A stretch of 64,000 bases of DNA, taken from Chondrinema litorale (lineage in GTDB: Bacteria > Bacteroidota > Bacteroidia > Cytophagales > Flammeovirgaceae). The notes under the pieces are model-generated. The model saw only the letters and a list, made by a program, of their open reading frames with translations. It made no database searches and was not told the origin of the DNA. Both the position numbers and the translations under genes were made by a program. How positions within the stretch are numbered: position 1 is the stretch's first letter; every line of letters starts with the position of its first letter. Shown piece by piece: positions 56,146 to 64,000 of the stretch. Location of the stretch: contig NZ_CP111062.1 in assembly GCF_026250525.1 (NCBI RefSeq), positions 1 through 64,000 of the forward strand. The letters are read 5' to 3'.

Positions 56146-57135
56146 TCACTTGTTGGCAACTGTAATTTTTCCGTCCTGCCACCCTTTGGGCAAATACAAA
56201 TTCAGTCCTGTTGACTTTTCAATATCAATTAGATTATTTCGGAGTTCAATACTTCTTAAGCCTATTTCTAATCGATTTTCATTTACTGTTTTGAGTTCAG
56301 TTGCGTTAGGAATCTTTCCAATAAATCCACACGCAGATAATTCATGTCCGGATAGTCCAGCAGTCTTCCAGTCTTCTATTTGGGCTAACTCGTAAGGTGA
56401 TAATTCCCCTCTTTTTAAGGCTTTCATTAACTTTGGCCTTAATTTTTTGTACAAGGTGTCTTTTGAATTATAGTCAAGCGAAATGGAGTTATGATGACAT
56501 AAAATAACTGAAGCCCATAGATTATTTCCGATTAGTTGTTCTCCTGGATAACCATATTCATTTAAAATTTGCTCAAGTTTTTCTAATTGATGTTCGCTAT
56601 GAGGAGCAAATTTTCTTTCAGAATATCTCCTTTTGGATTTTTGTCCAATTCTGATAAACGCCCCAAGCGCCATTTTTTGGTCATTCTTAAACATTTCATG
56701 GACTTGTTCTTTAAGAACGAAATTTAGTTTTGATAAGTAGATTTTGTGAAGTGAATCATACTCTGATACAATAATCTTTGCCCATTCAGAACATTCTTTT
56801 AACGATTGTAAGTTTTTACTTTTGTTGATGCTTTTGAATGTCCAACCAGCCTTGATTCCCAGTCTTAGGAACTTCAAGCCTGAATTACAATCTTTTTCAT
56901 AGGCGCTGAGTTCAGCAGCCACTTTGATATCTCTTAGAAATAAGAAATCAAACTGATTAAAAAGAGAATCATACATTTTAACTGCAGAAGTATACTTTCC
57001 TTCGACAATTAACTTTTCACATTCAATTACTTTCGAATGGTAGATCAGGTAGTTTTCTTGGGCATTGCTTTTAGTAGAAACTAAAAGGGGGACTATAAAA
57101 ATAAGGATAAGAGAAAGTTTTTTTATTAATGTCAT
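56146..57135 (-). CDS. Secreted DUF6624-domain protein
   Basis: 329 residues from the ATG at 57135; the frame is open upstream, but only this start gives a proper signal peptide (KKLSLILIFIVPLLVSTKSN, cut after NAQ). Residues about 25-110 are helical, TPR-like (CEKLIVEGKYTSAVKMYDSL). The C-terminal half resembles DUF6624: ILNEYGYPGEQLIGNN, WASVILCHHNSISLDY and LMKALKRGELSPYELAQIED. The function of DUF6624 is unknown; the histidine-rich strand hints at a metal site. It may be co-transcribed with neither neighbour. Confidence 0.75.
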   Translation of the reverse strand: MTLIKKLSLILIFIVPLLVSTKSNAQENYLIYHSKVIECEKLIVEGKYTSAVKMYDSLFNQFDFLFLRDIKVAAELSAYEKDCNSGLKFLRLGIKAGWTFKSINKSKNLQSLKECSEWAKIIVSEYDSLHKIYLSKLNFVLKEQVHEMFKNDQKMALGAFIRIGQKSKRRYSERKFAPHSEHQLEKLEQILNEYGYPGEQLIGNNLWASVILCHHNSISLDYNSKDTLYKKLRPKLMKALKRGELSPYELAQIEDWKTAGLSGHELSACGFIGKIPNATELKTVNENRLEIGLRSIELRNNLIDIEKSTGLNLYLPKGWQDGKITVANK

Positions 57136-57248
57136 CAAACAAAAGAATGCATTTTTGCTGTAAATGGTTGCCAGTGGTAAGTATAACACTGAAATATACT
57201 TACAGTGTTATACACCATTTCAATAAAAATTGATAACTAAACAATTTT

Positions 57249-58733
57249 CTACTCAGTTTTAAATACTGGCTTTCCAATTTTTATAAAACATTCAGGGTTT
57301 GGTTTGATACTCGGATTATTAAAAAAATCATTTGCTGCTTGCATGGCACATTGATTACTCCAATTAGTTGTTGGTGTGTGTTTCCATCCTTTAAAAATCA
57401 AATGAAAACTATTAGTGAAATTAGCCTTCATTGAATCTGCCCATTTTACAGGTGTCTCGTTATCATATTCTCCATTTATGAATAATACAGGTATTTGGCT
57501 TTGTACTGCTTGATTTTCAATCTTCTTGGCTTTTTGTACACCCCAAATTTCACAAACTTTATCGTCAAATACAGCAGGTGATAAACCTCTCACTTCAGCA
57601 TATTTATTTGTTTCACGCTCAATCTTCTCTGAAGAATTGAATGGGTTTTCTTCTGCACACCATACAGAGAGTCGCATTCCAATTCCTGCACCTTCATTTG
57701 GTTCTTGAAATAAATTAGTCAATTGTTCCTTAACTAATATCAAGTCGTTATTCAATAATTTGTTAATCTCATATGGAATATCAGGTACGCTCCCTGTGGA
57801 AGCAGAAGTAAAGACAGTTATTATATCTTTTCCTTTAAGATAAAATGTCTCCATTTCTCCACTTCCTTGATTTTCGATTTTAACTGCTAGTGGATTGAGC
57901 GTTTTTTCTTTCAAGTAATCAAAAAAACGATTTTTAATATTTGGATAAGCTGAATTACATGTTTCATCATTTTCACAATCGGTCAGCAAGGTTTCAACAG
58001 ACTCCAATAGGTTTTGCACACTTTCTTCATCGTAATTGACTTCTAATGGTAGTGGTGAATCCATCACAACACTTCTAATTTTCTCTGGAAAATCTCGCAT
58101 TAAAACTTGAGCGATTTTCGTGCTGTAAGAAATGGTAAGTAGATTATATTGCTGAATTCCTAAGACATTTACCAAATCGTTGATATCGGCGGCAATTTCC
58201 TTTGTGTTGTAACTGTCTAAGTCAATGCCTTTCTGATTAAGTCTTTCTTTACAAGCTTTGGCAGCTTTCGTGAGAAGATCGTCATATTTTGCAGAATCAA
58301 AATTCGGTAGATTGGATTCATAAATTGCTTGCGACCATTCAGGACAATCTAAGTGTGGTTTTGCATAAAAGTTTCCACGTTGCTCTACAAGTATAAAATC
58401 TCTGTCATCAAGATATTTATAATAGTTCATATACTGAGCGGTAGGCATAGTAGTAGAACCTGGACCACCAACTGTATAAATAATTGGGTCCTTTTTGGGG
58501 TTTTCACTACGACTTTTAAATATGTAAATGGGAATTTCAATTGTTTTACTGTTTAGAGCCTGCCTATTTTCCAAAACTTCTAAATAACCAAAGACATATT
58601 TTTGCTCTTTCTTTATATTATGAGTTGTATTATTTGACTCTTTAAATTTCGGCTTGAAATCCGCTTTAACTTGTCCAGATGTGTTTGAGTAAACAAACAG
58701 ACTAAATATGAAAATCAATTGTTTTATCGACAT
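57249..58733 (-). CDS. Secreted alpha/beta hydrolase, S33 peptidase / TAP-like
   Basis: 494 residues. A signal peptide ends at FVYSNTSGQ. The oxyanion loop is GGPGST (89-94), followed by VEQRGNFYAKP. The nucleophile elbow reads LLTISYSTKIA, so S202 is flanked by Thr and Ser where the family normally has Gly-x-Ser-x-Gly. The acid and histidine are present: NGEYDNETP and FKGWKHTPT. The family includes prolyl aminopeptidase-like and tripeptidyl (TAP-like) proteases that act outside the cell. The unusual elbow may lower or change activity. A strand of cysteines (CPEW, CENDETC) suggests disulfides. Confidence 0.88.
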   Translation of the reverse strand: MSIKQLIFIFSLFVYSNTSGQVKADFKPKFKESNNTTHNIKKEQKYVFGYLEVLENRQALNSKTIEIPIYIFKSRSENPKKDPIIYTVGGPGSTTMPTAQYMNYYKYLDDRDFILVEQRGNFYAKPHLDCPEWSQAIYESNLPNFDSAKYDDLLTKAAKACKERLNQKGIDLDSYNTKEIAADINDLVNVLGIQQYNLLTISYSTKIAQVLMRDFPEKIRSVVMDSPLPLEVNYDEESVQNLLESVETLLTDCENDETCNSAYPNIKNRFFDYLKEKTLNPLAVKIENQGSGEMETFYLKGKDIITVFTSASTGSVPDIPYEINKLLNNDLILVKEQLTNLFQEPNEGAGIGMRLSVWCAEENPFNSSEKIERETNKYAEVRGLSPAVFDDKVCEIWGVQKAKKIENQAVQSQIPVLFINGEYDNETPVKWADSMKANFTNSFHLIFKGWKHTPTTNWSNQCAMQAANDFFNNPSIKPNPECFIKIGKPVFKTE

Positions 58734-58823
58734 GATTATGTTTGTTCAATTGCTTATAGAAGCTTTGTTTCAAAGATTGATTTTTCAACTAATCAGCTCA
58801 ATTATAGATTGGTTAAGAACAAA

Positions 58824-59051
58824 TTAAATTTTATCTGGGATCAGAGGTTTATTTGTATCGAATCCTGTCTTTTCTAATCCTAATACTATGTTGCTTACAG
58901 TTTTGGATAATTGCTCCCTAATCTCTTCTCTTGTAAAACTTTCTTTTTTATTATCTCCTGTTTGTTCTTCATTTTGGAGTAAAAAAATGTCTATATCAGC
59001 AACTGTCATTGAGATCAACATCTTTAGATTGAGTAATTCGGATTCTATCAT
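58824..59051 (-). CDS. Small hypothetical protein
   Basis: 75 residues, acidic and helical (LKMLISMTVADIDIFLLQN, FTREEIREQLSKTVSNIVLG), no signal peptide. I recognise no family. It lies 90 bp ahead of the S33 hydrolase on the same strand. The opposite strand also has an open frame across 58888-59112, so one of the two is spurious; this one has the more protein-like composition. Confidence 0.4.
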   Translation of the reverse strand: MIESELLNLKMLISMTVADIDIFLLQNEEQTGDNKKESFTREEIREQLSKTVSNIVLGLEKTGFDTNKPLIPDKI

Positions 59052-59627
59052 AATAGTATTTATGGTTAATGTTGGATGTTTTTTTCAGTACTCCAAATAT
59101 TTTGTTTTATAATAAAAATTGTTTGAATTCTAATTTAACAAATTATTTGTCCAAAACTCTTATTTAATCCTTTCCAATTTTTTGGAAAAAAGTCCCTATT
59201 TTACATATCCATTTTTTTGCTAAAAGACATTCACAAATGAGATTTAGAAATAAACTAGTCTTTAGGTGCCAATCAGCAAGTATCAAAATATTTGAAATGT
59301 AGAATTTAGCAGACATATAATTGGAACTCGTAGAACAATGTTCACAATGTTTTTTCAATAAAACTATGCATATAGTGAACTTTTACATCCACTACAGAAA
59401 TTGACAAAATGAATAGATGATTTTTTTAGAATTATGTTATGAAATTTTTAAAGAAATGACATAATATTTTTTTTATTCTTTATTAACAAAATTATATTTT
59501 ATTTCAATCTGTATTTAACTCGAAACTATTTATAACAAAGGAGATTAGTTTAGAAAGGGCCTTTTAATTAGGTATAATTATTCCATTGCAATGGTTAAAA
59601 AATTATAATAATTAAATCCAATTAATC
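59052..59627. other. Intergenic region before the DUF4136 gene
   Basis: About 576 bases, very AT-rich. A 64-codon frame on the minus strand (59164-59358) is cysteine- and lysine-rich and looks like chance. The promoter of the DUF4136 gene should lie in the last 100 bases. I see nothing else. Confidence 0.45.
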
Positions 59628-60209
59628 ATGAAAAAACTAATTGCACTATTCACATTTTTATCATTTGCCACATTATTATATGCTCAAGATTATGTAGTGA
59701 ATGCAGATGAAAGACCAGAAGTAGATATGAGTAAGTTTAAAACTTATGGCTGGGCTTCACACATTATCGATGAAACCACAGCATCATTTTCATTAAATAA
59801 CCTAGTATTAAAAAATCAGATTAAAACCACAGTTGAAGATGAAATGGAAGGATTAGGATATGAAAAAACTACTTCTCCTGATTTAATGCTAGGTTTTGTA
59901 GTATTTGACAAAGCAACCGAGTTTAAGGGTTATGGTAATATAAAAGATGATGATTACTACTACGACTACTGGTATGGTTTCGGAAATGAAGAACTTGGAA
60001 AAGCGAAGACTTATAATTTTGAACCAGGCTCAATTGTCATTCATATGGTAGATACAAATACTGGTAATGTTGTATGGCAAGGATATGCTTCAGGTATAAT
60101 GGATAATAATGTATTTGATTTTAAACCAGATAATGTTGCTGAAGCAGTACAATTGATATTTGAAGAATTTGATTATCGCGCTGATGATTTTGATACTACA
60201 GGAAGATAA
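59628..60209 (+). CDS. Secreted DUF4136 protein
   Basis: 193 residues. A signal peptide ends at SFATLLYAQ. The DUF4136 pattern is present: PEVDMSKFKTYGWA at the start, LKNQIKTTVEDEMEGLGYEK, SPDLMLGFVVF, then GSIVIHMVDTNTGNVVWQGY and a helix before the C-terminus. Members are envelope proteins that share the fold of some lipoproteins; function is unknown. A tyrosine-rich acidic patch (DDDYYYDYWYGFG) sits in the loop and could bind sugar or metal. It has its own terminator, so it is a single-gene transcript. Confidence 0.88.
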   Translation: MKKLIALFTFLSFATLLYAQDYVVNADERPEVDMSKFKTYGWASHIIDETTASFSLNNLVLKNQIKTTVEDEMEGLGYEKTTSPDLMLGFVVFDKATEFKGYGNIKDDDYYYDYWYGFGNEELGKAKTYNFEPGSIVIHMVDTNTGNVVWQGYASGIMDNNVFDFKPDNVAEAVQLIFEEFDYRADDFDTTGR

Positions 60210-60243
60210 TACCCCTTTAAAAACAATGAATAACCTATAAGTT

Positions 60244-60272
60244 AAGAGGTACTACCTTGGTACCTCTTTTTT
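60244..60272 (+). terminator. Terminator of the DUF4136 gene
   Basis: A 9-bp perfect stem (60244-60252 with 60260-60268, AAGAGGTAC / GTACCTCTT), a 7-nt loop, then a T run. Confidence 0.85.
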
Positions 60273-60391
60273 ATTGTTTCTAATTAATAACTAGCATTTC
60301 CTTTTATTAAAGGAATAAAAAACATGTTCATAATAAAAAAGTATACATGGTAGTAGATTCATTTTTACTTTATCTATTGAAATAAATACAC

Positions 60392-60421
60392 AAAAGAGTT
60401 GTGATGGATTACAACTCTTTT
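60392..60421 (-). terminator. Inverted repeat, likely terminator of the single-domain response regulator
   Basis: An 11-bp perfect stem (60392-60402 with 60411-60421, AAAAGAGTTGT / ACAACTCTTTT) with an 8-nt loop; read leftward it ends in TTTTG. It lies 187 bp beyond the stop of the leftward regulator gene. Confidence 0.55.
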
Positions 60422-60608
60422 ATCAGAATCCAAAATCATACAAACGGTAAATCATACTTTGTCTAATAAATTAAACATAAAATGTTTAAATATCTATATC
60501 AATACAAGTTCTTTACATGACATACTACTTCACAATTCATTTATGGTCCAACAGAAATCATTATGAAAATACTTCTAAAAACAGTAATGATGTATCGGCC
60601 GCATAACT

Positions 60609-60989
60609 TTACAGAAAAGTTTTTAATAAATTCTTATTCAATGGCTTTTCTGTATATGTAGATACAAAGGGATAAGATTGTGTATGTATTTTATCTACCT
60701 GATCATAGGAATTTGTCAATATAATCAATGGAACAGTAGGGAATTTTTTATATAAACTCTTGGAATACATTTCTAAAAATTCAAAGCCATCCATTATAGG
60801 CATAATCAAATCTAAAATTATAAACTTTAACGTTGGTAAACTTCTATCTTGCCAGCGATGCTCTAGATAAGACATAGCTTGTTTTCCGTTTTGTAAGGCA
60901 ACTGGGCTAATATTTGGGCTTACAATTTCAATCATTCTTTTTGTAATCATGATATCAATATCATCATCTTCGATAATGAGATAGTCCAT
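60609..60989 (-). CDS. Single-domain response regulator
   Basis: 126 residues, a receiver domain only. Acidic pocket E7-D8-D9 (LIIEDDDIDI), phospho-acceptor D60 (FIILDLIMPIMDG), Thr/Asn switch (LTNSYD) and K115 (YTEKPL) are present. With no output domain it probably relays phosphate or controls a partner by binding. Long loops (YLEHRWQDRSLPTLK) are typical of the Bacteroidota single-domain regulators that sit next to hybrid kinases. No kinase is adjacent here. Confidence 0.9.
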   Translation of the reverse strand: MDYLIIEDDDIDIMITKRMIEIVSPNISPVALQNGKQAMSYLEHRWQDRSLPTLKFIILDLIMPIMDGFEFLEMYSKSLYKKFPTVPLIILTNSYDQVDKIHTQSYPFVSTYTEKPLNKNLLKTFL

Positions 60990-61405
60990 ACTGAATTTTA
61001 GTAAAAATTTAATGAGAAGACTTTTCTGATTTTGTATTTGCTAGTTTAATAAATGAAGCATCATTTATATTAATAATGCCATCTGCTACTTCTTGTACTC
61101 TAAATAAATATTAATAAAATATTTTTCAAGTTAGTATTCTACTAAAACATAGAAGAACTAACCAATTTTTATACTTAGAGTAAGCGCTTCATTACAGAAG
61201 CAATTTAAGTTTTTTGTTGTTTTCCCATTACAGGAAACGATGAGATATATTTCAATACTAGCTAAATAAAATCTATCATTAAATATTACATGACAGGTCT
61301 TCTTTAAAAATTAAACTTATTATGAATTCATAATAAGTTTAAAGCATGTAATATCCATTCATATTTATCACGTTATAAAGAAAATTTATCTAAAATTTAA
61401 TTACT
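60990..61405. other. Intergenic region with a 32-nt palindrome
   Basis: Divergent promoter region. Near its left end a 33-codon minus-strand frame without a start (61006-61107, includes FRVQEVADGIININDASFIK) may be the tail of a lost gene. Near its right end lies the 32-nt palindrome described separately. Otherwise nothing is recognisable. Confidence 0.45.
61311..61342. promoter_or_regulatory. 32-nt perfect palindrome upstream of the BLUF gene
   Basis: The left half TTAAACTTATTATGAA (61311-61326) is followed directly by its exact reverse complement (61327-61342), with no loop. It is 63 bp from the BLUF start codon, in the place expected for an operator of a dimeric regulator. It has no T-tract, so it is not a typical terminator. 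Confidence 0.6.
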
Positions 61406-61828
61406 ATGCTAACCAACTTAATCTACACCAGTAAACGAAATAACAATTGTAATGACCAAGAGATATTCAATATTTTAGAAGCTTGTAATAAAAATAATTC
61501 CCATAAAGATATTACAGGTGTACTGCTTTTTTCTGATAGTTTATTCTTACAATATCTTGAAGGAGAAAGAAAAGATATTTTTGAACTTTATGATAAAATT
61601 AAATTAGACAACAGACATAATGATGCCGTTATGGTGGGTTGTAGAACTATAAAAGAACGTATCTTTCCTGATTGGAGCATGGGTAAGAAAGATATTGGAC
61701 AAGAAGGTTTTGAATTCATCAGTGGGGATAACTTTTTGGGAAAACATAAACTTGACAGCATTTTAGAAAATCAGGATAATGAAAAATTAGTATCATCTAT
61801 CAAAAAGTTTTTTGAGGCTAGACTCTAG
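61406..61828 (+). CDS. BLUF-domain blue-light receptor (flavin-binding)
   Basis: 140 residues, a complete stand-alone BLUF domain. Key residues are visible: Y7 (LIYTSK), N31 in the flavin-contact helix (NKNNSHKDITGVLLF), Q49 (FLQYLEGE) for the hydrogen-bond switch, and W90/M92 (FPDWSMG). It binds FAD and turns blue light into a conformational change. With no fused output domain it must signal through a partner. The nearby single-domain response regulator and distant histidine kinase are candidate partners by proximity only. The palindrome at 61311-61342 may control expression. Confidence 0.95.
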   Translation: MLTNLIYTSKRNNNCNDQEIFNILEACNKNNSHKDITGVLLFSDSLFLQYLEGERKDIFELYDKIKLDNRHNDAVMVGCRTIKERIFPDWSMGKKDIGQEGFEFISGDNFLGKHKLDSILENQDNEKLVSSIKKFFEARL

Positions 61829-62051
61829 TATTAGCTATAATTTATGAGTGATACTAAATGAATATAATATGAACTTACTTTTTAAGCTGTATAAGCTTGA
61901 AAAGCAAGTTCTATACTCCTACTAAAGTTAGTATTTAACAACCACTTGTTGCTATATTAAAATTTTATACATCTCCTTTTTAAATAGAATGTATAATTTG
62001 ACTTTTAAACCACATTATGCTTGAGTTATAAACCCTAAGCTATTTTATAGT

Positions 62052-62594
62052 TTAATGCTTGCTTTTTTCTAAGGCTAACATACATTGTTTATAATTAGCT
62101 TCATTATGGCACACGATCAATACTTTTTGCAATATCTTTCCTTCTTCTTTTTTTAAAAACCATTGACATGTACCTATTGCTATTTCTGCCGCTATTTCTA
62201 TTGGAAATTTATAAAAACCTGTACTGATATTTGGAAATGCAATTGAACTAAGACCATGTTCTACAGCTAATTGTAGGGCATTATCATAACAGTTCGTCAA
62301 TAAAATCTCTTCTTGAGATTGGCCATCATTCCAAATAGGTCCTACCGTATGAATGATTTTCTTTGCTTGTAATTTACCCGCAGTTGTTAGTACCGCTTCT
62401 CCAGGTAATAGTGATCCCTTTTTAATGATTACTTGCTTACAAGCTTTAAGTATATCTCCTCCTCCTTTTTTTAATATAGTAGCAGTTACTCCATTTCCAT
62501 TTGCATACCCTAGCAGATTTGTATTACTTGAATTAACGATGGCATCCACTTCTACTTCTGTAATATCTCCTTTTATTATTGCTAGCTTACTCAT
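62052..62594 (-). CDS. Macrodomain protein, O-acetyl-ADP-ribose deacetylase-like
   Basis: 180 residues from the ATG at 62594 (MSKLAIIKGDITEVEVDAIV), preferred over the frame's earlier ATG at 62606. Macrodomain motifs are complete: VNSSNTNLLGYANGNGV for the ADP-ribose pocket, GEAVLTTAGKL, IHTVGPIW and AFPNISTGFYKFP for the diphosphate loop. It binds or removes ADP-ribose, like YmdB. In the pocket the glycine-rich loop reads GNGVTATILKKGGG. It is monocistronic and cytosolic. Confidence 0.93.
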   Translation of the reverse strand: MSKLAIIKGDITEVEVDAIVNSSNTNLLGYANGNGVTATILKKGGGDILKACKQVIIKKGSLLPGEAVLTTAGKLQAKKIIHTVGPIWNDGQSQEEILLTNCYDNALQLAVEHGLSSIAFPNISTGFYKFPIEIAAEIAIGTCQWFLKKEEGKILQKVLIVCHNEANYKQCMLALEKSKH

Positions 62595-62606
62595 ACCAAG
62601 TTTCAA

Positions 62607-63001
62607 TTTATTTTGATTAATCCTTTTTATAAGTGATCACCCATTAGCCTCATATGTTACTATTATTTCTTTTACAATGGATATTTTTTATATCCTTAAA
62701 ATTGTTTTCTTATTTTGCTCTCTTTTAAATATACCAAATATCATTATCATTTTATAGTTGAAAAACCACCATCTACATGTAAAACTTTACCTGTCACCCA
62801 AGAGGATTCTTCTGATAATAAATAGATTACCGCTGAGGCAATATTATTGGGATTTCCTACTCTTTCATAAAATTATAATTTGAACCACTGTAATTATCAT
62901 CGCGACTACTTCAACTAAAACAAAATCCTTTCTTTACATTCCTAGAATGTTATATAAGTTAATCGTATATGAAATTGTTAGCACATAATTAATCAAAAAA
63001 T
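62607..63001. other. Intergenic region holding a dehydrogenase remnant
   Basis: Apart from the leftward SDR remnant at 62747-62874, no open frame is credible. The promoter of the macrodomain gene should lie in 62607-62700. Confidence 0.5.
62747..62874 (-). pseudogene. C-terminal remnant of a short-chain dehydrogenase gene
   Basis: A minus-strand frame without a start encodes the end of an SDR: FYERVGNPNNIASAVIYLLS, then EESSWVTGKVLHVDGGFS and stop. This is the conserved C-terminal tail of 3-oxoacyl-ACP-reductase-like proteins. The catalytic Tyr-Lys and the Rossmann start are absent, so only a fragment remains. Confidence 0.7.
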
Positions 63002-64000
63002 TTAAATCTCAATTTTTAACTTATTGGCATCTATCAAGTTAGGTAACTTAATTATAAAAATTGTCCCTTTATTCACTTGAGAGTTTAGCAAGATTTCTCC
63101 TCCTAGTTTTTCAATGGCTTCTTTTACTATATACAAGCCCAAACCTGAACCTGCTGTTTTGTTATCACTGCGAAAAAACATATCAAATATTTTTTGTTGA
63201 TCTTCATTTCGAATTCCAATGCCATTATCTTCTACTTGTAAACTTAGTTCTTTTATATTAACCGAAATCTTAACTTTGACAAAAGAATGATCTTCATATG
63301 GATTCTGATATTTTATTGCATTAGAGATCAAATTTCTAAAAATTACTTGCAAGCGCAGTGGGTCACTGTAAAAATTTTCATCAATATTAAACTCTCTTAT
63401 TAATTCAATACTTTCAGCATTGTGCATATACTTCAGCTCTTCTACTATATCATTAAGCAGTTGCGAGAAATTTATTTGCTCTGGGGTTACTTGTAATCTT
63501 GAGTTACGTGAATAATCTAGTATATTCTTCACAAAAGTATCCAGTTTATGAATACTCTGATTAACCATATTTATATAACCTTCCAGCTTTGCAGGTAAAA
63601 CTTCCATTTTTATTATCTCTATTAATCCTAATATTGAAGACAATGGAGCTCTAATATCATGTGAAACTCTATAAACAAAGTTATCTAACTCTTCATTTGA
63701 CTTTTTTAATCCAGCGGTTCTCTCAGTTACAGTATCTTCTAACCTTTCATTTATTAAATGGATTTCTTTGGTATACTCTTCTAATTCCTCAGCTTGAGCT
63801 TGTATTTCTTCTTTTTGCTCTTGTATAAAATAGTTCTTCTGTTTTAATTCTTCATTCTGCCCTTGAATTAAATTGTTCTTTTGTCTTAGTTCTTCATTAG
63901 CAGATTGTAATTTTTTTGTTCTTTCATCTACTCTTACTACTAGAATTTCATTTTGTTTTTTAATGTTTTTTAATCGCATCCAATAGATACTATAAATTAT
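63002..64000 (-). CDS. Sensor histidine kinase, partial at right window edge
   Basis: At least 332 residues; the frame stays open past the ATG at 63979 through an aromatic segment (IIYSIYW), probably the end of a membrane helix, to the window edge. A coiled-coil linker with heptads (ELRQKNNLIQGQNEELKQKN) is followed by the HisKA box (YRVSHDIRAPLSSILGLIE), N box LISNAIKYQNP, G1 VEDNGIGI, F box and G2 GSGLGLYIVKEA. It phosphorylates a response regulator; a long periplasmic sensor such as a Y_Y_Y or 7TMR-type domain probably lies upstream, outside the window. The single-domain regulator at 60609 is one possible partner. Confidence 0.9.
   Translation of the reverse strand: MIYSIYWMRLKNIKKQNEILVVRVDERTKKLQSANEELRQKNNLIQGQNEELKQKNYFIQEQKEEIQAQAEELEEYTKEIHLINERLEDTVTERTAGLKKSNEELDNFVYRVSHDIRAPLSSILGLIEIIKMEVLPAKLEGYINMVNQSIHKLDTFVKNILDYSRNSRLQVTPEQINFSQLLNDIVEELKYMHNAESIELIREFNIDENFYSDPLRLQVIFRNLISNAIKYQNPYEDHSFVKVKISVNIKELSLQVEDNGIGIRNEDQQKIFDMFFRSDNKTAGSGLGLYIVKEAIEKLGGEILLNSQVNKGTIFIIKLPNLIDANKLKIEI

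Larger units (their letters stand above)
60210..60608. other. Intergenic region with two hairpins
   Basis: Between the rightward DUF4136 gene and the leftward response regulator. It holds one strong terminator (60244-60272) and a second inverted repeat (60392-60421). No gene is visible. Confidence 0.55.

Noticed and set aside
58888..59112. 74-codon plus-strand frame opposite the small hypothetical protein
   Set aside because: Its composition (serine, phenylalanine, valine runs) is that of an antisense shadow.
59164..59358. 64-codon minus-strand frame
   Set aside because: Cysteine- and lysine-rich with no family likeness; it looks like chance in AT-rich DNA.

Overview
The window looks like chromosomal DNA from a Bacteroidota bacterium, most likely a marine or environmental Cytophagales-type organism. 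The evidence is the strong AT bias, secreted proteins ending in C-terminal (T9SS) sorting domains, a TonB-dependent receptor with a carboxypeptidase-like N-terminal domain, SUMF1, WG-repeat, TlpA-like, DUF4136 and PepSY-like secreted proteins, and the general lack of Shine-Dalgarno sequences. No species can be named from the sequence alone.

Layout. 1-5.9 kb: a small RadC/JAB-domain protein and a 1.48 kb-codon secreted rhamnogalacturonan lyase (PL11) with Fn3 and CBM35-like modules. 6.0-18.0 kb: a complete type I-D CRISPR-Cas locus. The array has 26 repeats and 25 spacers, and the gene order read leftwards is WYL regulator, cas6, cas10d (csc3, HD nuclease at its N-terminus), csc2, csc1, cas3 (helicase without HD), cas4, cas1, cas2. 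18.1-31 kb: a defence-like island. It holds an unknown protein with a faint uracil-DNA-glycosylase-like look, a PD-(D/E)XK nuclease, a leftward operon (a 1493-residue RecD-like helicase / nuclease / HEPN fusion, a Nudix hydrolase and a PLD-helicase) and a tightly overlapped rightward three-gene cassette (membrane GTPase, tail-anchored protein, unknown protein). The last two units are the best candidates for poorly described systems. 31-40.8 kb: secreted and surface proteins, including a 1275-residue GloVer-repeat protein, a 5'-truncated RHS C-terminus overlapping a MORN-repeat lipoprotein, and gene remnants.

40.9-42.1 kb is a gene graveyard in which methyltransferase, outer-membrane barrel and amidohydrolase fragments are joined. 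42.5-50.6 kb is a leftward envelope locus: an OmpR-type response regulator and histidine kinase, a PAP2 phosphatase, a PepSY-like lipoprotein, a TonB-dependent receptor, an HD hydrolase and an unusual PAP2-glycosyltransferase fusion. Two decayed genes (DJ-1/PfpI and PepSY-TM) lie upstream of it. 51.9-64 kb is ordinary accessory chromosome: TraB/GumN, WG-repeat, TlpA-like, NTF2-like, DUF6624, S33 hydrolase, DUF4136, a single-domain response regulator, a BLUF photoreceptor with a 32-nt perfect palindrome upstream, a macrodomain protein, a short-chain dehydrogenase remnant and a histidine kinase that runs off the right edge.

Functionally, three layers stand out: nucleic-acid defence (7.9-31 kb), T9SS-exported polysaccharide and surface proteins, and a two-component-linked envelope and lipid locus. 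At least seven gene remnants show that this stretch has had active gene turnover. All functional calls rest on motifs read by eye; no database search was run.
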